Assembly: GCF_003667565.1 (NCBI RefSeq)
Contig: NZ_RCUX01000007.1
Location: 1-64,000 of the forward strand
Direction: 5' to 3'
Length of the DNA stretch: 64,000 bases
From: Mycetocola tolaasinivorans
Lineage (GTDB): Bacteria > Actinomycetota > Actinomycetes > Actinomycetales > Microbacteriaceae
Below are positions 37,423 to 46,148 of the stretch, in pieces. The number at the start of each line of letters is the position of its first letter. The stretch's first letter is position 1. The position numbers and the translations under genes were made by a program. The notes below the pieces were generated by a model. The model ran no database searches, was not told the origin of the DNA, and saw only the letters and a list, made by a program, of their open reading frames with translations.

Positions 37423-37994
37423 GTTGAGTTCCCCTGTCGTTTACAAGCTCTGGAAACACCATGTTAGCCGTGCTGGCTGAGTTTTTGTGTTTCGTGGGTA
37501 GCTACCCATGACCGATCTCGGTCTTTTTCTGCCCGCTCAGCGGGCAAAGGTTGTTGGGCGCCCAATTTCATTTAAGAATCTTTAATGGTGTTAACCGTTG
37601 TGGAAACTGTGGATAAGTCGTTTGTTCCCGCTGATCCGTTGGGCGAGCGGGGTATTTGTCCTGTGTGTGATTTGTGTGATTCGCTGTGGGCTCCGGGAGA
37701 GCGTCCCGCGTGATTTAAGGGATTTCTCACAGGGCGCCTCGTTAAGTGAACAGGTTTCCCCGAATCTGTCCACAGGTTTCCACATGGTTATCCACATTGT
37801 GCACTTGGGGAGGAAAGCCCCATATCTGTGGATAAGTGGCTCGTAATCGACCCTCTCCGGGGTCAAAAACTTTTAAACCGGAAGCCTCCCGGACATTCAT
37901 TTTGGGCGCGTCACGACGCAAAACAGGCCCAGAGTTCGGAAAACTGCCACATTCGAGGCGCGCTTAAAAACGTTTTCAGGGCCTGTTTTTCAGC
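37423..37994. other. chromosomal replication origin oriC
   Basis: The dnaA-dnaN intergenic region with no gene. Perfect TTATCCACA DnaA boxes lie at 37608-37616 (minus), 37788-37796 (plus) and 37827-37835 (minus). Near-matches are CTGTCCACA at 37766, GTTTCCACA at 37776 and GTTTCCACA (minus) at 37599. An A/T-rich stretch at about 37562-37596 (TTTAAGAATCTTTAATGG) next to the first boxes is a candidate unwinding element. Location, box density and gene context make the assignment firm; exact edges are not determined. Confidence 0.92.
37920..37988. repeat. long imperfect inverted repeat at the dnaA side of oriC
   Basis: AAAACAGGCC (37920-37929) and GGCCTGTTTT (37979-37988) are perfect inverted copies, with GAAAAC and GTTTTC arms inside. 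They could form a cruciform or RNA hairpin between the dnaA terminator and the DnaA boxes. Confidence 0.7.
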
Positions 37995-38037
37995 AAAAAC
38001 CCCCGAACCGCATCCGGGTGGAATGCGATTCGGGGGT
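37995..38037 (-). terminator. dnaA intrinsic terminator
   Basis: CCCCCGAATCGCAT pairs with ATGCGGTTCGGGGG on the minus strand with one mismatch, followed by five T residues. It lies 13 bp after the dnaA stop. Confidence 0.88.
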
Positions 38038-38049
38038 CAGAAACCGGAT

Positions 38050-39486
38050 TTAGCCGTTAAAACGGTGTCCCTGCTTGATTCTGCTGGTGAGTTCCGTGAC
38101 CTGGTTGTAGATCGAACGTCGCTCCTGCATGAGGTCGCCGATCTTCTTGTTGGCATACATCACCGTGGTGTGATCGCGACCACCGAACAGCTGCCCGATC
38201 TTGGGGAGCGAGAGGTTGGTGAGCTCGCGGCACAGGTACATGGCGATCTGACGCGAGGTGGCGATGGCCTGCGACCGGCTCGAGCCGTAGAGATCATCGA
38301 CGCTCAGCTTGAAGTACGCGGCGGTGGTATTGATGATGTCCACCGGGGAGATCACGTTGTCCTCATCGAGGGTGATCACATCCTTGAGCACGGTCTGAAC
38401 CAGGTTCATATCCACCGGAGTGCGGTTGAGGCTCGCGAATGCCGTAACCCGGATCAGGGTTCCCTCGAGCTCACGGATGTTCGAGGACACCTTGGACGCG
38501 ATGAACTCGAGAACCTCATCCGGAATCAGGAGCTTCTCGCTGAGGGCCTTCTTTCGCAGGATCGCGATTCGGGTCTCGAGGTCGGGCGCCTGCACGTCGG
38601 TGATGAGGCCCCACTCGAAGCGGGAGCGCATGCGATCTTCGAAGCCGGTCAGGGCCTTGGGCGGAAGATCACTGGTGATGACCACCTGCTTGTTGTGATC
38701 GTGCAGGGTGTTGAAGGTGTGGAAGAACGCCTCCTGGGTTTCCGCCTTGCCCTGCAGGAACTGAATATCGTCGATCATCAGAATGTCGATGTCGCGGTAG
38801 CGCGCCTGGAATGCGGAGCCGCGGTTGTTGGCGATCGAGTTGATGAAGTCGTTGGTGAACTCTTCGCTGGAGACATAGCGGACACGGATGCCCGGGTAGA
38901 GGCTCATCGCGTAGTGCCCGATCGCGTGCATGAGGTGGGTCTTTCCCAGACCCGATTCGCCGTACACAAACAGCGGGTTGTACGCCTTGGCGGGTGCCTC
39001 GGCCACGGCCACGGTCGCCGCGTGTGCGAATCGGTTGGACTGACCGATCACGAAGTTGTCGAAGGAGTACTTCGGGTTCAACCGGGTGTCGTTCTGCCGA
39101 GCGGGGTGGATCTGCTCCCCCACCGGGCTCGCGGCCGGCACCACCTGCTCCGGGGTGTACACGCCGGCGTCGGGATCGGTTGCGGGCAGCTCGACCTCGG
39201 GCTCGTCCTCGATCATCTCGGGATTGACCACGACCGCGAAGGTCTTTGCTCCGTGGGCACCCTCGGTCTGGCTCAGCGCCTGAATCAGCGGCGCCTTCAT
39301 CCGGGTGTTCAGCTGTCCGGCGGTGAACTCATTGGGCACCTCAAGATAGAAAGTGCCCGCCATAACGCCCTTGGGGATGACCAGATTGAGGAATCCGTGA
39401 AGGGGCGGCGTGACGCGAGAATCCTGGGACATCGCGTCGAGAACTTGCTGCCACGACTTCTGTGTTTCGTCGATCTGATTGGACAT
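38050..39486 (-). CDS. dnaA: chromosomal replication initiator DnaA
   Basis: 478 aa from ATG 39486 ([19 protein letters not shown]); an upstream ATG at 39588 would add 34 unlikely residues. Domain I spans about 1-85, followed by a Pro/Asp-rich domain II linker of about 50 residues. The AAA+ domain III has Walker A in [15 protein letters not shown] and Walker B in [13 protein letters not shown]. Domain IV carries the DNA-binding signature [14 protein letters not shown] near residue 445. It binds DnaA boxes, opens oriC and is usually autoregulated; near-consensus boxes at 39500 and 39512 sit just upstream of its start. Confidence 0.98.
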   Translation of the reverse strand: MSNQIDETQKSWQQVLDAMSQDSRVTPPLHGFLNLVIPKGVMAGTFYLEVPNEFTAGQLNTRMKAPLIQALSQTEGAHGAKTFAVVVNPEMIEDEPEVELPATDPDAGVYTPEQVVPAASPVGEQIHPARQNDTRLNPKYSFDNFVIGQSNRFAHAATVAVAEAPAKAYNPLFVYGESGLGKTHLMHAIGHYAMSLYPGIRVRYVSSEEFTNDFINSIANNRGSAFQARYRDIDILMIDDIQFLQGKAETQEAFFHTFNTLHDHNKQVVITSDLPPKALTGFEDRMRSRFEWGLITDVQAPDLETRIAILRKKALSEKLLIPDEVLEFIASKVSSNIRELEGTLIRVTAFASLNRTPVDMNLVQTVLKDVITLDEDNVISPVDIINTTAAYFKLSVDDLYGSSRSQAIATSRQIAMYLCRELTNLSLPKIGQLFGGRDHTTVMYANKKIGDLMQERRSIYNQVTELTSRIKQGHRFNG

Positions 39487-39814
39487 ATCTCCCCAAAAGT
39501 TATTCACAGGCTTATCCACGGAAAGCGTTGAAGTGGCGTATCTACCGGGATCCAGGCCCCCGTATCTGGGGATAACTGACCCACTCACGCTAACCGGTAC
39601 TGCACCGATCGGCCAAATCTAGCGGAAAAATCGGGTGCGCATCAGACTGGTGAAATGCTGAAAATCTGTGGATAATTGATGCTTTGTTGGTCTTCGGTTT
39701 GACCCCGCGCGTGTTTGGCCGTAGTTTTAATTGGTTGACGTAGCCTTCGGGCACCCAGTTTTTCTCTGCCTTTACGAACCGGGCAGTGAATGTCCTACCC
39801 AAGAGTGAGTGATT
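39487..39814. promoter_or_regulatory. dnaA-rpmH divergent promoter region with DnaA boxes
   Basis: A gene-free stretch of 328 bp. DnaA boxes are TTATTCACA (39500), TTATCCACG (39512) and a perfect TTATCCACA on the minus strand (39667-39675). On the rpmH side a TTGACG -35-like element (39735-39740) is seen, but its -10 is not clear. DnaA autoregulation of dnaA is the likely function. Confidence 0.65.
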
Positions 39815-39952
39815 ATGAGCAAGAGAACTTTCCAGCCGAACAACCGTCGTCGCGCCAAGGTGCACGGCTTCCGTCTGCGTATGCGCACCCGTGCGGGTCG
39901 CGCAATCCTCTCGGCGCGCCGCCGCAAGGGGCGCACCGAGCTGTCGGCCTAA
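39815..39952 (+). CDS. rpmH: 50S ribosomal protein L34
   Basis: 45 aa, beginning [20 protein letters not shown] and ending GRTELSA. It is highly basic, with the universal L34 signature [10 protein letters not shown]. It is the first gene rightward of oriC, divergent from dnaA, and in the usual rpmH-rnpA-yidD-yidC series. Its strong expression from an origin-proximal promoter is expected. Confidence 0.98.
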   Translation: MSKRTFQPNNRRRAKVHGFRLRMRTRAGRAILSARRRKGRTELSA

Positions 39953-39986
39953 TACCGCCGAAGCTACAAGCGAAACGCACATCACC

Positions 39987-40325
39987 GTGCTAGCCTCCGA
40001 ACTCCGAATCACCACGGGCGCCGATTACAAGCGCCTGGTGCGTCGAGGACGACGGAGCGTTGGCGCGGTGACTGTTGCATATATGCACATGAACCCGAAT
40101 GGCGGATCTCCGCGATTCGGGTTCATTGTTGCAAAGAACGTGGGTAACGCCGTGACCCGAAATCGGGTGCGGCGCCGGCTCAAGGCGGCGAGCTTTGAGC
40201 TGCGAGACAGCTTTCCTCCCGGCGCGGAGATCGTCTATCGGGCGTTCCCCTCGGCGGCCGTAGCCGACTATGGGACCATTCGGTCCGATATTGCCGCGGT
40301 ATCCGCCAGATTCGTGTCGAAATGA
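39987..40325 (+). CDS. rnpA: ribonuclease P protein component
   Basis: 112 aa from GTG 39987, with 34 bp to rpmH. The RNase P protein signature is seen as GFIVAKNVGNAVTRNRVRRR (about residues 52-71), with RRGRRSVG upstream as part of the RNA-binding surface. It assists 5' maturation of tRNAs by the RNA subunit. The stop overlaps the yidD ATG by four bases. Confidence 0.95.
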   Translation: MLASELRITTGADYKRLVRRGRRSVGAVTVAYMHMNPNGGSPRFGFIVAKNVGNAVTRNRVRRRLKAASFELRDSFPPGAEIVYRAFPSAAVADYGTIRSDIAAVSARFVSK

Positions 40326-40630
40326 TCGTCCTCGACACCCTGCTCCTGGTACCGCGTAACCTGGGGCTCGCCATACTCATGGTTTATCGGCGGCTCATCT
40401 CACCCCTCTACGGTGATGTGTGCCGCTACTACCCCTCCTGCTCGGCGTATACCCTCGGGTCGATTCAGCAGAGGGGCCTCCTCCTCGGTTCACTCCGCGG
40501 TGCCATCAGGATTGTGCGCTGCAATCCCTGGGCCGCCGGCGGTATCGATGACGTACCGCCCAAAATACACTTCCGCTACACCCTTACGACGCACGGTTTT
40601 GTCGTAGCAACGACCCAGAGAAAGGTCTGA
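40322..40630 (+). CDS. yidD: membrane protein insertion efficiency factor YidD
   Basis: 102 aa. The family core YRRLISPLYGDVCRYYPSCS (about residues 21-40) with its three cysteines, and the RIVRCNPWAAGGIDDVP segment, are complete. The N-terminus is an amphipathic membrane-associated helix. YidD aids membrane insertion together with YidC, encoded eight bases downstream. Confidence 0.95.
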   Translation: MIVLDTLLLVPRNLGLAILMVYRRLISPLYGDVCRYYPSCSAYTLGSIQQRGLLLGSLRGAIRIVRCNPWAAGGIDDVPPKIHFRYTLTTHGFVVATTQRKV

Positions 40631-40638
40631 CCCAAGCG

Positions 40639-41679
40639 ATGGACTTCCTAGGAACTATTCTGTGGCCACTGAAATGGGTGGTTGAGCTCCTCCTCGTGGG
40701 CTGGCACTGGCTGCTTACCTCGTTCGGCATGGACTCGGGTGCCGGTCTGACCTGGGTGCTGTCGATCGTGGGCCTCGTGCTCGTGGTGCGTACCGCTCTG
40801 ATCCCGCTGTTTGTGAAGCAGATCAAGAACCAGCGACGCATGATGGAGGTCGCACCCCAGCTGAAGAAGATTCAGGACAAGTACAAGGGCAAGCGTGATC
40901 AGCTCTCTCGCGAGGCCATGAGCCGCGAGACCATGGCGCTGTACAAGAACACGGGCACCAACCCGCTGGGTTCCTGCCTGCCCCTGCTGGTTCAGATGCC
41001 GATCTTCTTCTCGCTGTTCTCCGTGCTGAATGGCGCACAGAACTCTAAGGCTGGCGTTGGGCCGCTGAACGCGACCCTGGCGAAGGAGTTTGGTGAGGCC
41101 AAGCTCTTTGGTAACGCACCGCTGCACGCGAGCTTCCAGTCAGCCATGAACGACCCGGCCGGCCCGCAGACCATCGTCATGGTCATCGCCGCAATCATGG
41201 TTGTCATCATGACCGCCTCGCAGTTCATCACTCAGCTGCAGATCGTCTCGAAGAACATGTCGGACGAGACCAAGGCTTCGCCGATGTTCCGTCAGCAGCG
41301 CATCCTGCTCTACATCCTGCCCTTCGTCTTCCTGTTCTCCGGTTTCGCCTTCCCGCTGGGCGTGATGTTCTACTGGCTGACCACCAACATCTGGACCATG
41401 GTTCAGCAGTTCCTGATCATCCGCAGCATGCCGATGCCCGGTTCCGAGGCTGCTCGTGAGCGCGAGGCTCGCCTCGCTCGTAAGGGCAAGCTCGAGCCGA
41501 AGAAGGAAGCCGATACCATCGTTATCGAGGAGCGCAAGCCCGCTCAGCGTCAGCAGCCGATGGGTAAGAACCGCGCCAAGAAGGCCGGTGCTCCGCAGCA
41601 GCCCGGTTCCTCCGCACAGCCCAATAAGAACGACCCGCAGTCCGGTAACGGATCGTCGAACAACTCCCCGAGGAAGTGA
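40639..41679 (+). CDS. yidC: membrane protein insertase YidC
   Basis: 346 aa, a Gram-positive-type YidC (five core transmembrane helices) lacking the large periplasmic domain of enterobacterial YidC. The conserved arginine of the hydrophilic groove is in VLVVRTALIPLFVKQ (about residue 54). The cytoplasmic hairpin MEVAPQLKKIQDKYKGKRDQ and the helix GSCLPLLVQMPIFFSLFSVL are typical. The C-terminal 80 residues are basic and low-complexity (Lys/Gln/Pro). It inserts membrane proteins with or without Sec. Confidence 0.97.
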   Translation: MDFLGTILWPLKWVVELLLVGWHWLLTSFGMDSGAGLTWVLSIVGLVLVVRTALIPLFVKQIKNQRRMMEVAPQLKKIQDKYKGKRDQLSREAMSRETMALYKNTGTNPLGSCLPLLVQMPIFFSLFSVLNGAQNSKAGVGPLNATLAKEFGEAKLFGNAPLHASFQSAMNDPAGPQTIVMVIAAIMVVIMTASQFITQLQIVSKNMSDETKASPMFRQQRILLYILPFVFLFSGFAFPLGVMFYWLTTNIWTMVQQFLIIRSMPMPGSEAAREREARLARKGKLEPKKEADTIVIEERKPAQRQQPMGKNRAKKAGAPQQPGSSAQPNKNDPQSGNGSSNNSPRK

Positions 41680-41684
41680 CAGTG

Positions 41685-42206
41685 ATGACCGAAATCTCCC
41701 ACTCCCCCGTCGCCCGTGAGGCTCGCGACCAGGAACCCACCCTCGCTGAGCTCGAGGAGGAGGGTGAAATTGCGGCTGATTACATCGAAGAATTCCTTGA
41801 TATTGCCGACGTAGATGGCGACATCAACATCGATGTTCGTAATGGCCGTGCCTACCTGGCCGTGACCGAGAGCGATGAGGCAGATTCGAACCTGTCGGTC
41901 CTCTCTCACACCGATACGGTCAACGCCCTGCAGGAGCTGACGCGGCTCGCCGTGCAGTCCAAGACCGGCGCGTTCTCACGCCTGATCCTGGATATCGGCG
42001 GCTCCCGCGCTGCCCGCGAGGCTGAGCTCTCGCGACTCGTAGACCGGGCCATTGAGCAGCTCGAACAGGGTGCCACATCCGCCGCTCTGCCGCCGATGTC
42101 GAGCTATGAGCGCAAGCTCGTACACGACCTCGTCGCGGCTCGCGGAGTCGTGTCGAACTCCTCTGGCGAGGGTCGCGATCGGCACACCGTTATCACGCGC
42201 TCCTAG
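41685..42206 (+). CDS. jag: Jag/KhpB-like KH-R3H RNA-binding protein
   Basis: 173 aa from ATG 41685; GTG at 41682 or 41676 is possible, as AGGA lies at 41671. A KH domain (about residues 30-100; DGDINIDVRNGRAYLAV and ALQELTRLAV) is followed by an R3H domain (about 105-165), with MSSYERKLVHDLVAARG and the GEGRDRHTVI R-x3-H-like motif. The N-terminal Jag-N domain of Firmicutes is absent. It binds RNA in the cytoplasm and, with KhpA in other bacteria, affects cell-wall growth. It sits in the conserved yidC-jag-rsmG order. Confidence 0.93.
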   Translation: MTEISHSPVAREARDQEPTLAELEEEGEIAADYIEEFLDIADVDGDINIDVRNGRAYLAVTESDEADSNLSVLSHTDTVNALQELTRLAVQSKTGAFSRLILDIGGSRAAREAELSRLVDRAIEQLEQGATSAALPPMSSYERKLVHDLVAARGVVSNSSGEGRDRHTVITRS

Positions 42207-42249
42207 CGCTCTGTGGGGCTCCTGACGGAGTGACCTAATCACCCGTGTG

Positions 42250-42279
42250 GGCCCCGTGTTTCACGTGAAACACGGGGCC
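42250..42279. promoter_or_regulatory. parS site nested in a terminator-like palindrome
   Basis: A perfect parS 16-mer TGTTTCACGTGAAACA at 42257-42272 is extended on both sides to a 30-bp palindrome starting GGCCCCG and ending CGGGGCC. A TTTCC tract follows on the plus strand. It lies between jag and rsmG. Confidence 0.9.
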
Positions 42280-42301
42280 TTTCCAAGATAATGAGGAAGA
42301 A

Positions 42302-42937
42302 ATGACCGTCGAAAACCTCGAGGCCGAACCCGCGGAGTCTGCACAGATCCTGGGTGCGCAGCTCCCCATCGCACGTGCTTTTACCGAGAACCTCGCCCGT
42401 CACGGCGAGGAGTTGGGCCTGATCGGGCCGCTCGAACTCCCCCGCCTGTGGAGCCGTCACATCCTGAACTCGGCCCTTGTTGCGCCCCTGTTGCGCCCGG
42501 GTCGGGTCGGTGACATCGGGTCGGGAGCCGGCCTTCCCGGTCTCGTTCTCGGCATCGCACGCCCCGACGTTGACTTCATCCTGATCGAGCCGATGGAACG
42601 CCGGGTCGCGTGGCTTAACGATCAGGTGAACGAGCTCGAGCTGAAGAACGTCACCGTTCTGCGTTCCCGTGCCGAAGAGGTCGTGCTCGACGAGCCGCTC
42701 GATCAGGTGACCGCGCGCGCCGTGAGTGCCTTCCGGAAGCTGCTTCCGTTGACCGCTCCCCTGCTGCGGGACGGCGGTGAGCTCGTACTCATGAAGGGCA
42801 TCAACGCGGAGGCTGAGGTGGCCGCGGCCGCCAAGGAGATTCGTCGATTCCGCGTTTCGGATATTCGCGTCGACGTTCTCGGCGAGGGTGTTACCAGTGA
42901 GGTGACCCGTGTGGTGCGAGGTTTCGTTCGCGCCTAG
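42302..42937 (+). CDS. rsmG: 16S rRNA (guanine-527-N7) methyltransferase RsmG
   Basis: 211 aa. The class I methyltransferase AdoMet motif is VGDIGSGAGLPGLVLGIARP (about residues 68-87), with LWSRHILNSALVAPLL before it and the acidic IEPMERRVAWLNDQ helix after it. ARAVSAFRKLLPLTAPLL is the family motif IV-like segment. It methylates G527 of 16S rRNA. GAGGAAG lies five bases upstream of the ATG. It is followed by a strong terminator. Confidence 0.96.
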   Translation: MTVENLEAEPAESAQILGAQLPIARAFTENLARHGEELGLIGPLELPRLWSRHILNSALVAPLLRPGRVGDIGSGAGLPGLVLGIARPDVDFILIEPMERRVAWLNDQVNELELKNVTVLRSRAEEVVLDEPLDQVTARAVSAFRKLLPLTAPLLRDGGELVLMKGINAEAEVAAAAKEIRRFRVSDIRVDVLGEGVTSEVTRVVRGFVRA

Positions 42938-42957
42938 CCTCTGGCCACTCCCCCACG

Positions 42958-43001
42958 AGTGAGTGCTCTCGACCAAATTGGTTGAGAGCACTCACTTTTT
43001 T
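42958..43001 (+). terminator. intrinsic terminator after rsmG
   Basis: AGTGAGTGCTCTC pairs with GAGAGCACTCACT around GACCAAATTGGTT, followed by six T residues. Confidence 0.93.
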
Positions 43002-43660
43002 GGTGCGCACGCGTAAAGGTCTACATCATTCTGTTGCGCTATGTGCGGGTGCGGGTCATTCATATGTACAAAAGTGGTGTGTCCAGATTGATCCTAAGCT
43101 CGGGCCGGTAATTTCCACCGACGTTCTTCGCCGAACCCTTTCTTAGATTGAATCTTCGCATTTTGAAGTTTTTAATTCCAGGTCAGAAGCTATTTTGATT
43201 GTTTTCTGTGATCGGATGTTCTGGAAATGCGTTGATTTCGACGTTTTGGCGTCGAGACGCAGGAATTTCTCGTCTGCCTCCGAGTTGCTGGTGCCGATGT
43301 TGCACTGCCCCAAGCTGGTTCGCGCACCAATCGGTGTCGGATCCTATTCGTTTTGCGGTGTGCACACCGTCCACCGCACTGAGGGACCGTGTTCGATAGC
43401 CTGGTGCGGTTCTTCGAAAATGATCGCAGGTAGTGAGGGTTCTTCATGTTCGCCCGCCTTTGGAGAATGCGTCGATTCGCGTTTAGTGGCATCTGATTGT
43501 GAAGCCAATGGAGGTTGCCGCTGTCCGTTAGCAGCTAACCTCCTCCGCCGTCCTTCTTCACCTGCTCGTCATTTTGAAGAGCTGTGCGCGGTGGGGAGCC
43601 ACTGGCCTTGCTCTCCTCATTTGAACTATTAGCCCCCCTCTGATGTCGTGTGCGATGCAC

Positions 43661-43676
43661 CGTTTCACGTGAAACA
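43661..43676. promoter_or_regulatory. parS: parS site
   Basis: CGTTTCACGTGAAACA; one outer base differs from the TGTTTCACGTGAAACA consensus and the 14-bp core is perfect. Confidence 0.9.
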
Positions 43677-43986
43677 TTGTGCCGGTATCGTTTACTTCTG
43701 AGCATCCAGAGGGCGCGACGCGCGTCGAAATTGGACGCAGTGTGACGCCACTGTTGGCCTGCTCGGATGTGCGCGTACGACGGTGGTTCTCGTATGCGTG
43801 CCGAGCCGAATTGGCGTGAATCGAGCGAGATCGACCGTGTGTGGGTGGCCAGAAGTTGAGTCCTTGCGGGGCTCTTCGAAACACTTTTCCACGCGCCGTG
43901 AGTTGGGCGCGAGACGAGGTTTGCGATTCAGGATCGTTGGCTGTTCACCGCGGTGCACGCCTAGCGATTCCTTTCCTCAGCGTCCC

Positions 43987-44002
43987 CGTTGCACGTGAAA
44001 CA
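43987..44002. promoter_or_regulatory. degenerate parS site
   Basis: CGTTGCACGTGAAACA; one core mismatch (G for T) in the left arm, so ParB affinity may be reduced. Confidence 0.65.
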
Positions 44003-44030
44003 CTGAGTACAGTTCGTCAATCCACGTCAG

Positions 44031-44046
44031 TCTTTCACGTGAAACG
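44031..44046. promoter_or_regulatory. parS: parS site
   Basis: TCTTTCACGTGAAACG; the central TTTCACGTGAAA is perfect, with outer mismatches. It lies 44 bp from the preceding site. Confidence 0.75.
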
Positions 44047-44381
44047 AGGGACTCTACGTTGGGTCTAGATCGATAGATCGGGGTGGGTCTGTGGACTCCC
44101 CTCTGTTGATGCCGGGGTGCCACTCCCCGTTCGCGAGCGTCACGGAAGTCATCTCCTGAGCTGCGTCTCTTCAACTGTCAGGCGTGCGCACCCGAGTGGT
44201 GCCACCACGGTCGTGCTGACCCTCACCTCCAATGAATGTTCACTCAAAACGGCGCACGCGGTGACGTTTGTCTCGTCCCGATGGCGTGCTTTCCTTCTCT
44301 GTATATGGTGGTCTTTCGGGACCCAGTGAGGGTTCGACTTCGGGGCAGGCGGGCAGTGCAGCGTTCCGCTGGGTCGTGTCG

Positions 44382-44420
44382 TCATCTTGAGGTGAGGTCC
44401 CATCATGAGGTGAGGCCCCC
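44382..44420. repeat. direct repeat in the gene-free region
   Basis: CATCTTGAGGTGAGGTCCC and CATCATGAGGTGAGGCCCC lie in tandem with a 20-bp period and two mismatches. Confidence 0.75.
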
Positions 44421-44916
44421 AGGGACTGACACCTCACTAGCGCTGACTATCGTGTGGATTTGCGGACCCGCTTGTGTATCTCGGACAGGAGCCGTGCACA
44501 CGTGATGTAGCGCAGACTCCGGATACCCCGGGGTACGTTCGGCCCGGGAAACTGCCCGGAGTTGCCCATGTGCACATGTGGCTCTCGGTCCGCCTCTATG
44601 CGGGTGCAGGGACACCAATCTACATCCACCGTCGTCTACCGGAGTCATAGCGCGCGCATTTTCGAATCCCGTTTGGGAGCATCTGGCGTCCTCTGCGCGG
44701 TGCCCATCGACCCTTGAGAACGGCCCGCTAGGTGCTGCCCCTAGCTGCTGCCCATCGGGCGGGATTCCGTCACGGGCGTTCCGTGCCTGCTCCCTGCGTT
44801 AGCGAACCGGTCTCGCGACTGCTTCGCGACGTTTCGTCTATGTCCGTCGATGCTCGCCAGACTGCATGGGTGGCGGCAGTGCCCGCGGGACCTCTTGGCG
44901 AGGATTTTCACTGCCA

Positions 44917-44932
44917 TGTTTCACGTGAAACA
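44917..44932. promoter_or_regulatory. parS: parS site
   Basis: Perfect TGTTTCACGTGAAACA. Confidence 0.95.
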
Positions 44933-45752
44933 TAGCTCGTAGTTGCCCTGTGTTGCCCGGGGAGAATACAAGGTGCCGTGATTGCTGCGCGTGGTCGGTC
45001 CGCCCGCAGCACTCCGTGGTGTGCGAGCGTTTCACCACTATGCCGGATGTCTTTGGAACCACTCGCGATCGCAGGTGTCCGTAGTTGTACTCCGCGAGGT
45101 TCGGGGCGAGGAGCGCCGGTGGCGGCGTTCTTTTGTGCTGGTTACCGCAGTATGGCGCTTTTGTGGGCGGGGATACTTGTGGCCACAGTGCCTACCAAGT
45201 TGCATGCAGGAGCGATGTGTTTCTGGGGCCCATTGCGGCCGGAGAATGAGTGTGGCGGGGTAGAGCTATGTACCGCTCGACCAACGTCCCTAGGCACGAG
45301 GACGTAGCCAAGGGATCAGCATCGACTGGAGGTATTCCGTGTGACCTGGTCGTGTAGCTCTGACGTGCACCATTCGTTTCCCTCCACCACACGAATGCAG
45401 TGATTCGGGACCCCCCGTTTCGCTTGTGCTTGGGTGTTAGTTTGCTCTGATCCAGGCATACTCCCTCAACCCTGCACCGATATCGGGTCTCACGATGACT
45501 GTGGGGAGAGGAGCGAGACGATGCGGAATGGCCGTATTGGATGGGAGTGCCTGAAAAGCCGGCGTCGGTGTTCTCGGTTTCCGGAAAACAACAGTCCCGC
45601 CTGAGCCCGAACGTAACCGTGGTGCCGGTAATGGTTGTCGACGGCCCCGTAGGTTGGCTACTGAGACGTGCGGCGCATCGGTTTGGTACAGCGGCCCTCC
45701 GATGCTTTCGAATTGGCTAACCCGTGGAGAGAGGTTCCACGCCACGGTGAGA

Positions 45753-45768
45753 TGTTTCACGTGAAACG
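45753..45768. promoter_or_regulatory. parS: parS site
   Basis: TGTTTCACGTGAAACG; one outer mismatch, perfect 14-bp core. Confidence 0.9.
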
Positions 45769-46132
45769 ATGTGGCAGATCGAGGATGCCCACACGGGGTG
45801 CCACAATCCTCAGAACCCGTGGAGTTCTGAATGCCCGCACACCCATTGGGAACGCAGTGCGCCACCGCACGGAATCTATGCGGCCAACGAATTGCGGATC
45901 GACCTTACAGCCGCGGGTCGCCACACATGCATATATACACACCATGTACCTGGTGAGCGTTAACGGGGTTGACCGCACAGCGCGGGGACACAGCGGCACA
46001 GGGGCACAGGGGCACCCCCAATTGAAACGGCGAGACGCGACAGCTAAACCTCAGTATCCCCTCGGCACGCGGAAATCGGCACCCCAAATGTCTCCTGATC
46101 GCGATACGGTTAAGCAGACACAGAACGGAGAC

Positions 46133-46148
46133 TGTTTCACGTGAAACA
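46133..46148. promoter_or_regulatory. parS: parS site overlapping the parA start codon
   Basis: Perfect TGTTTCACGTGAAACA. The GTG at 46141-46143 in its centre is the parA initiation codon, with GGAG at 46127-46130 upstream. ParB bound here would cover the translation start region of parA. Confidence 0.93.

Larger units (their letters stand above)
43003..46132. other. 3.1-kb gene-free region carrying scattered parS sites
   Basis: No reading frame here has protein-like composition, a ribosome-binding site with a plausible start, or recognisable motifs; all are under 160 codons and conflict with one another. The plus strand looks G/T-rich and overall GC is visibly lower than in the flanking genes. 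Five parS or near-parS sites (43661, 43987, 44031, 44917, 45753) lie inside. A sixth abuts it at 46133. No IS, tRNA or attachment site was found. Confidence 0.8.

Noticed and set aside
43195-43632. 145-codon open frame in the gene-free interval
   Set aside because: Composition is Cys/Ser/Arg-mixed and not protein-like. There is no ribosome-binding site or family motif.
45668-46144. 158-codon open frame reading through a parS (MFHVKR)
   Set aside because: The FHVKR peptide is just the translation of parS; the rest is low-complexity and overlaps competing frames. No homology recognised.
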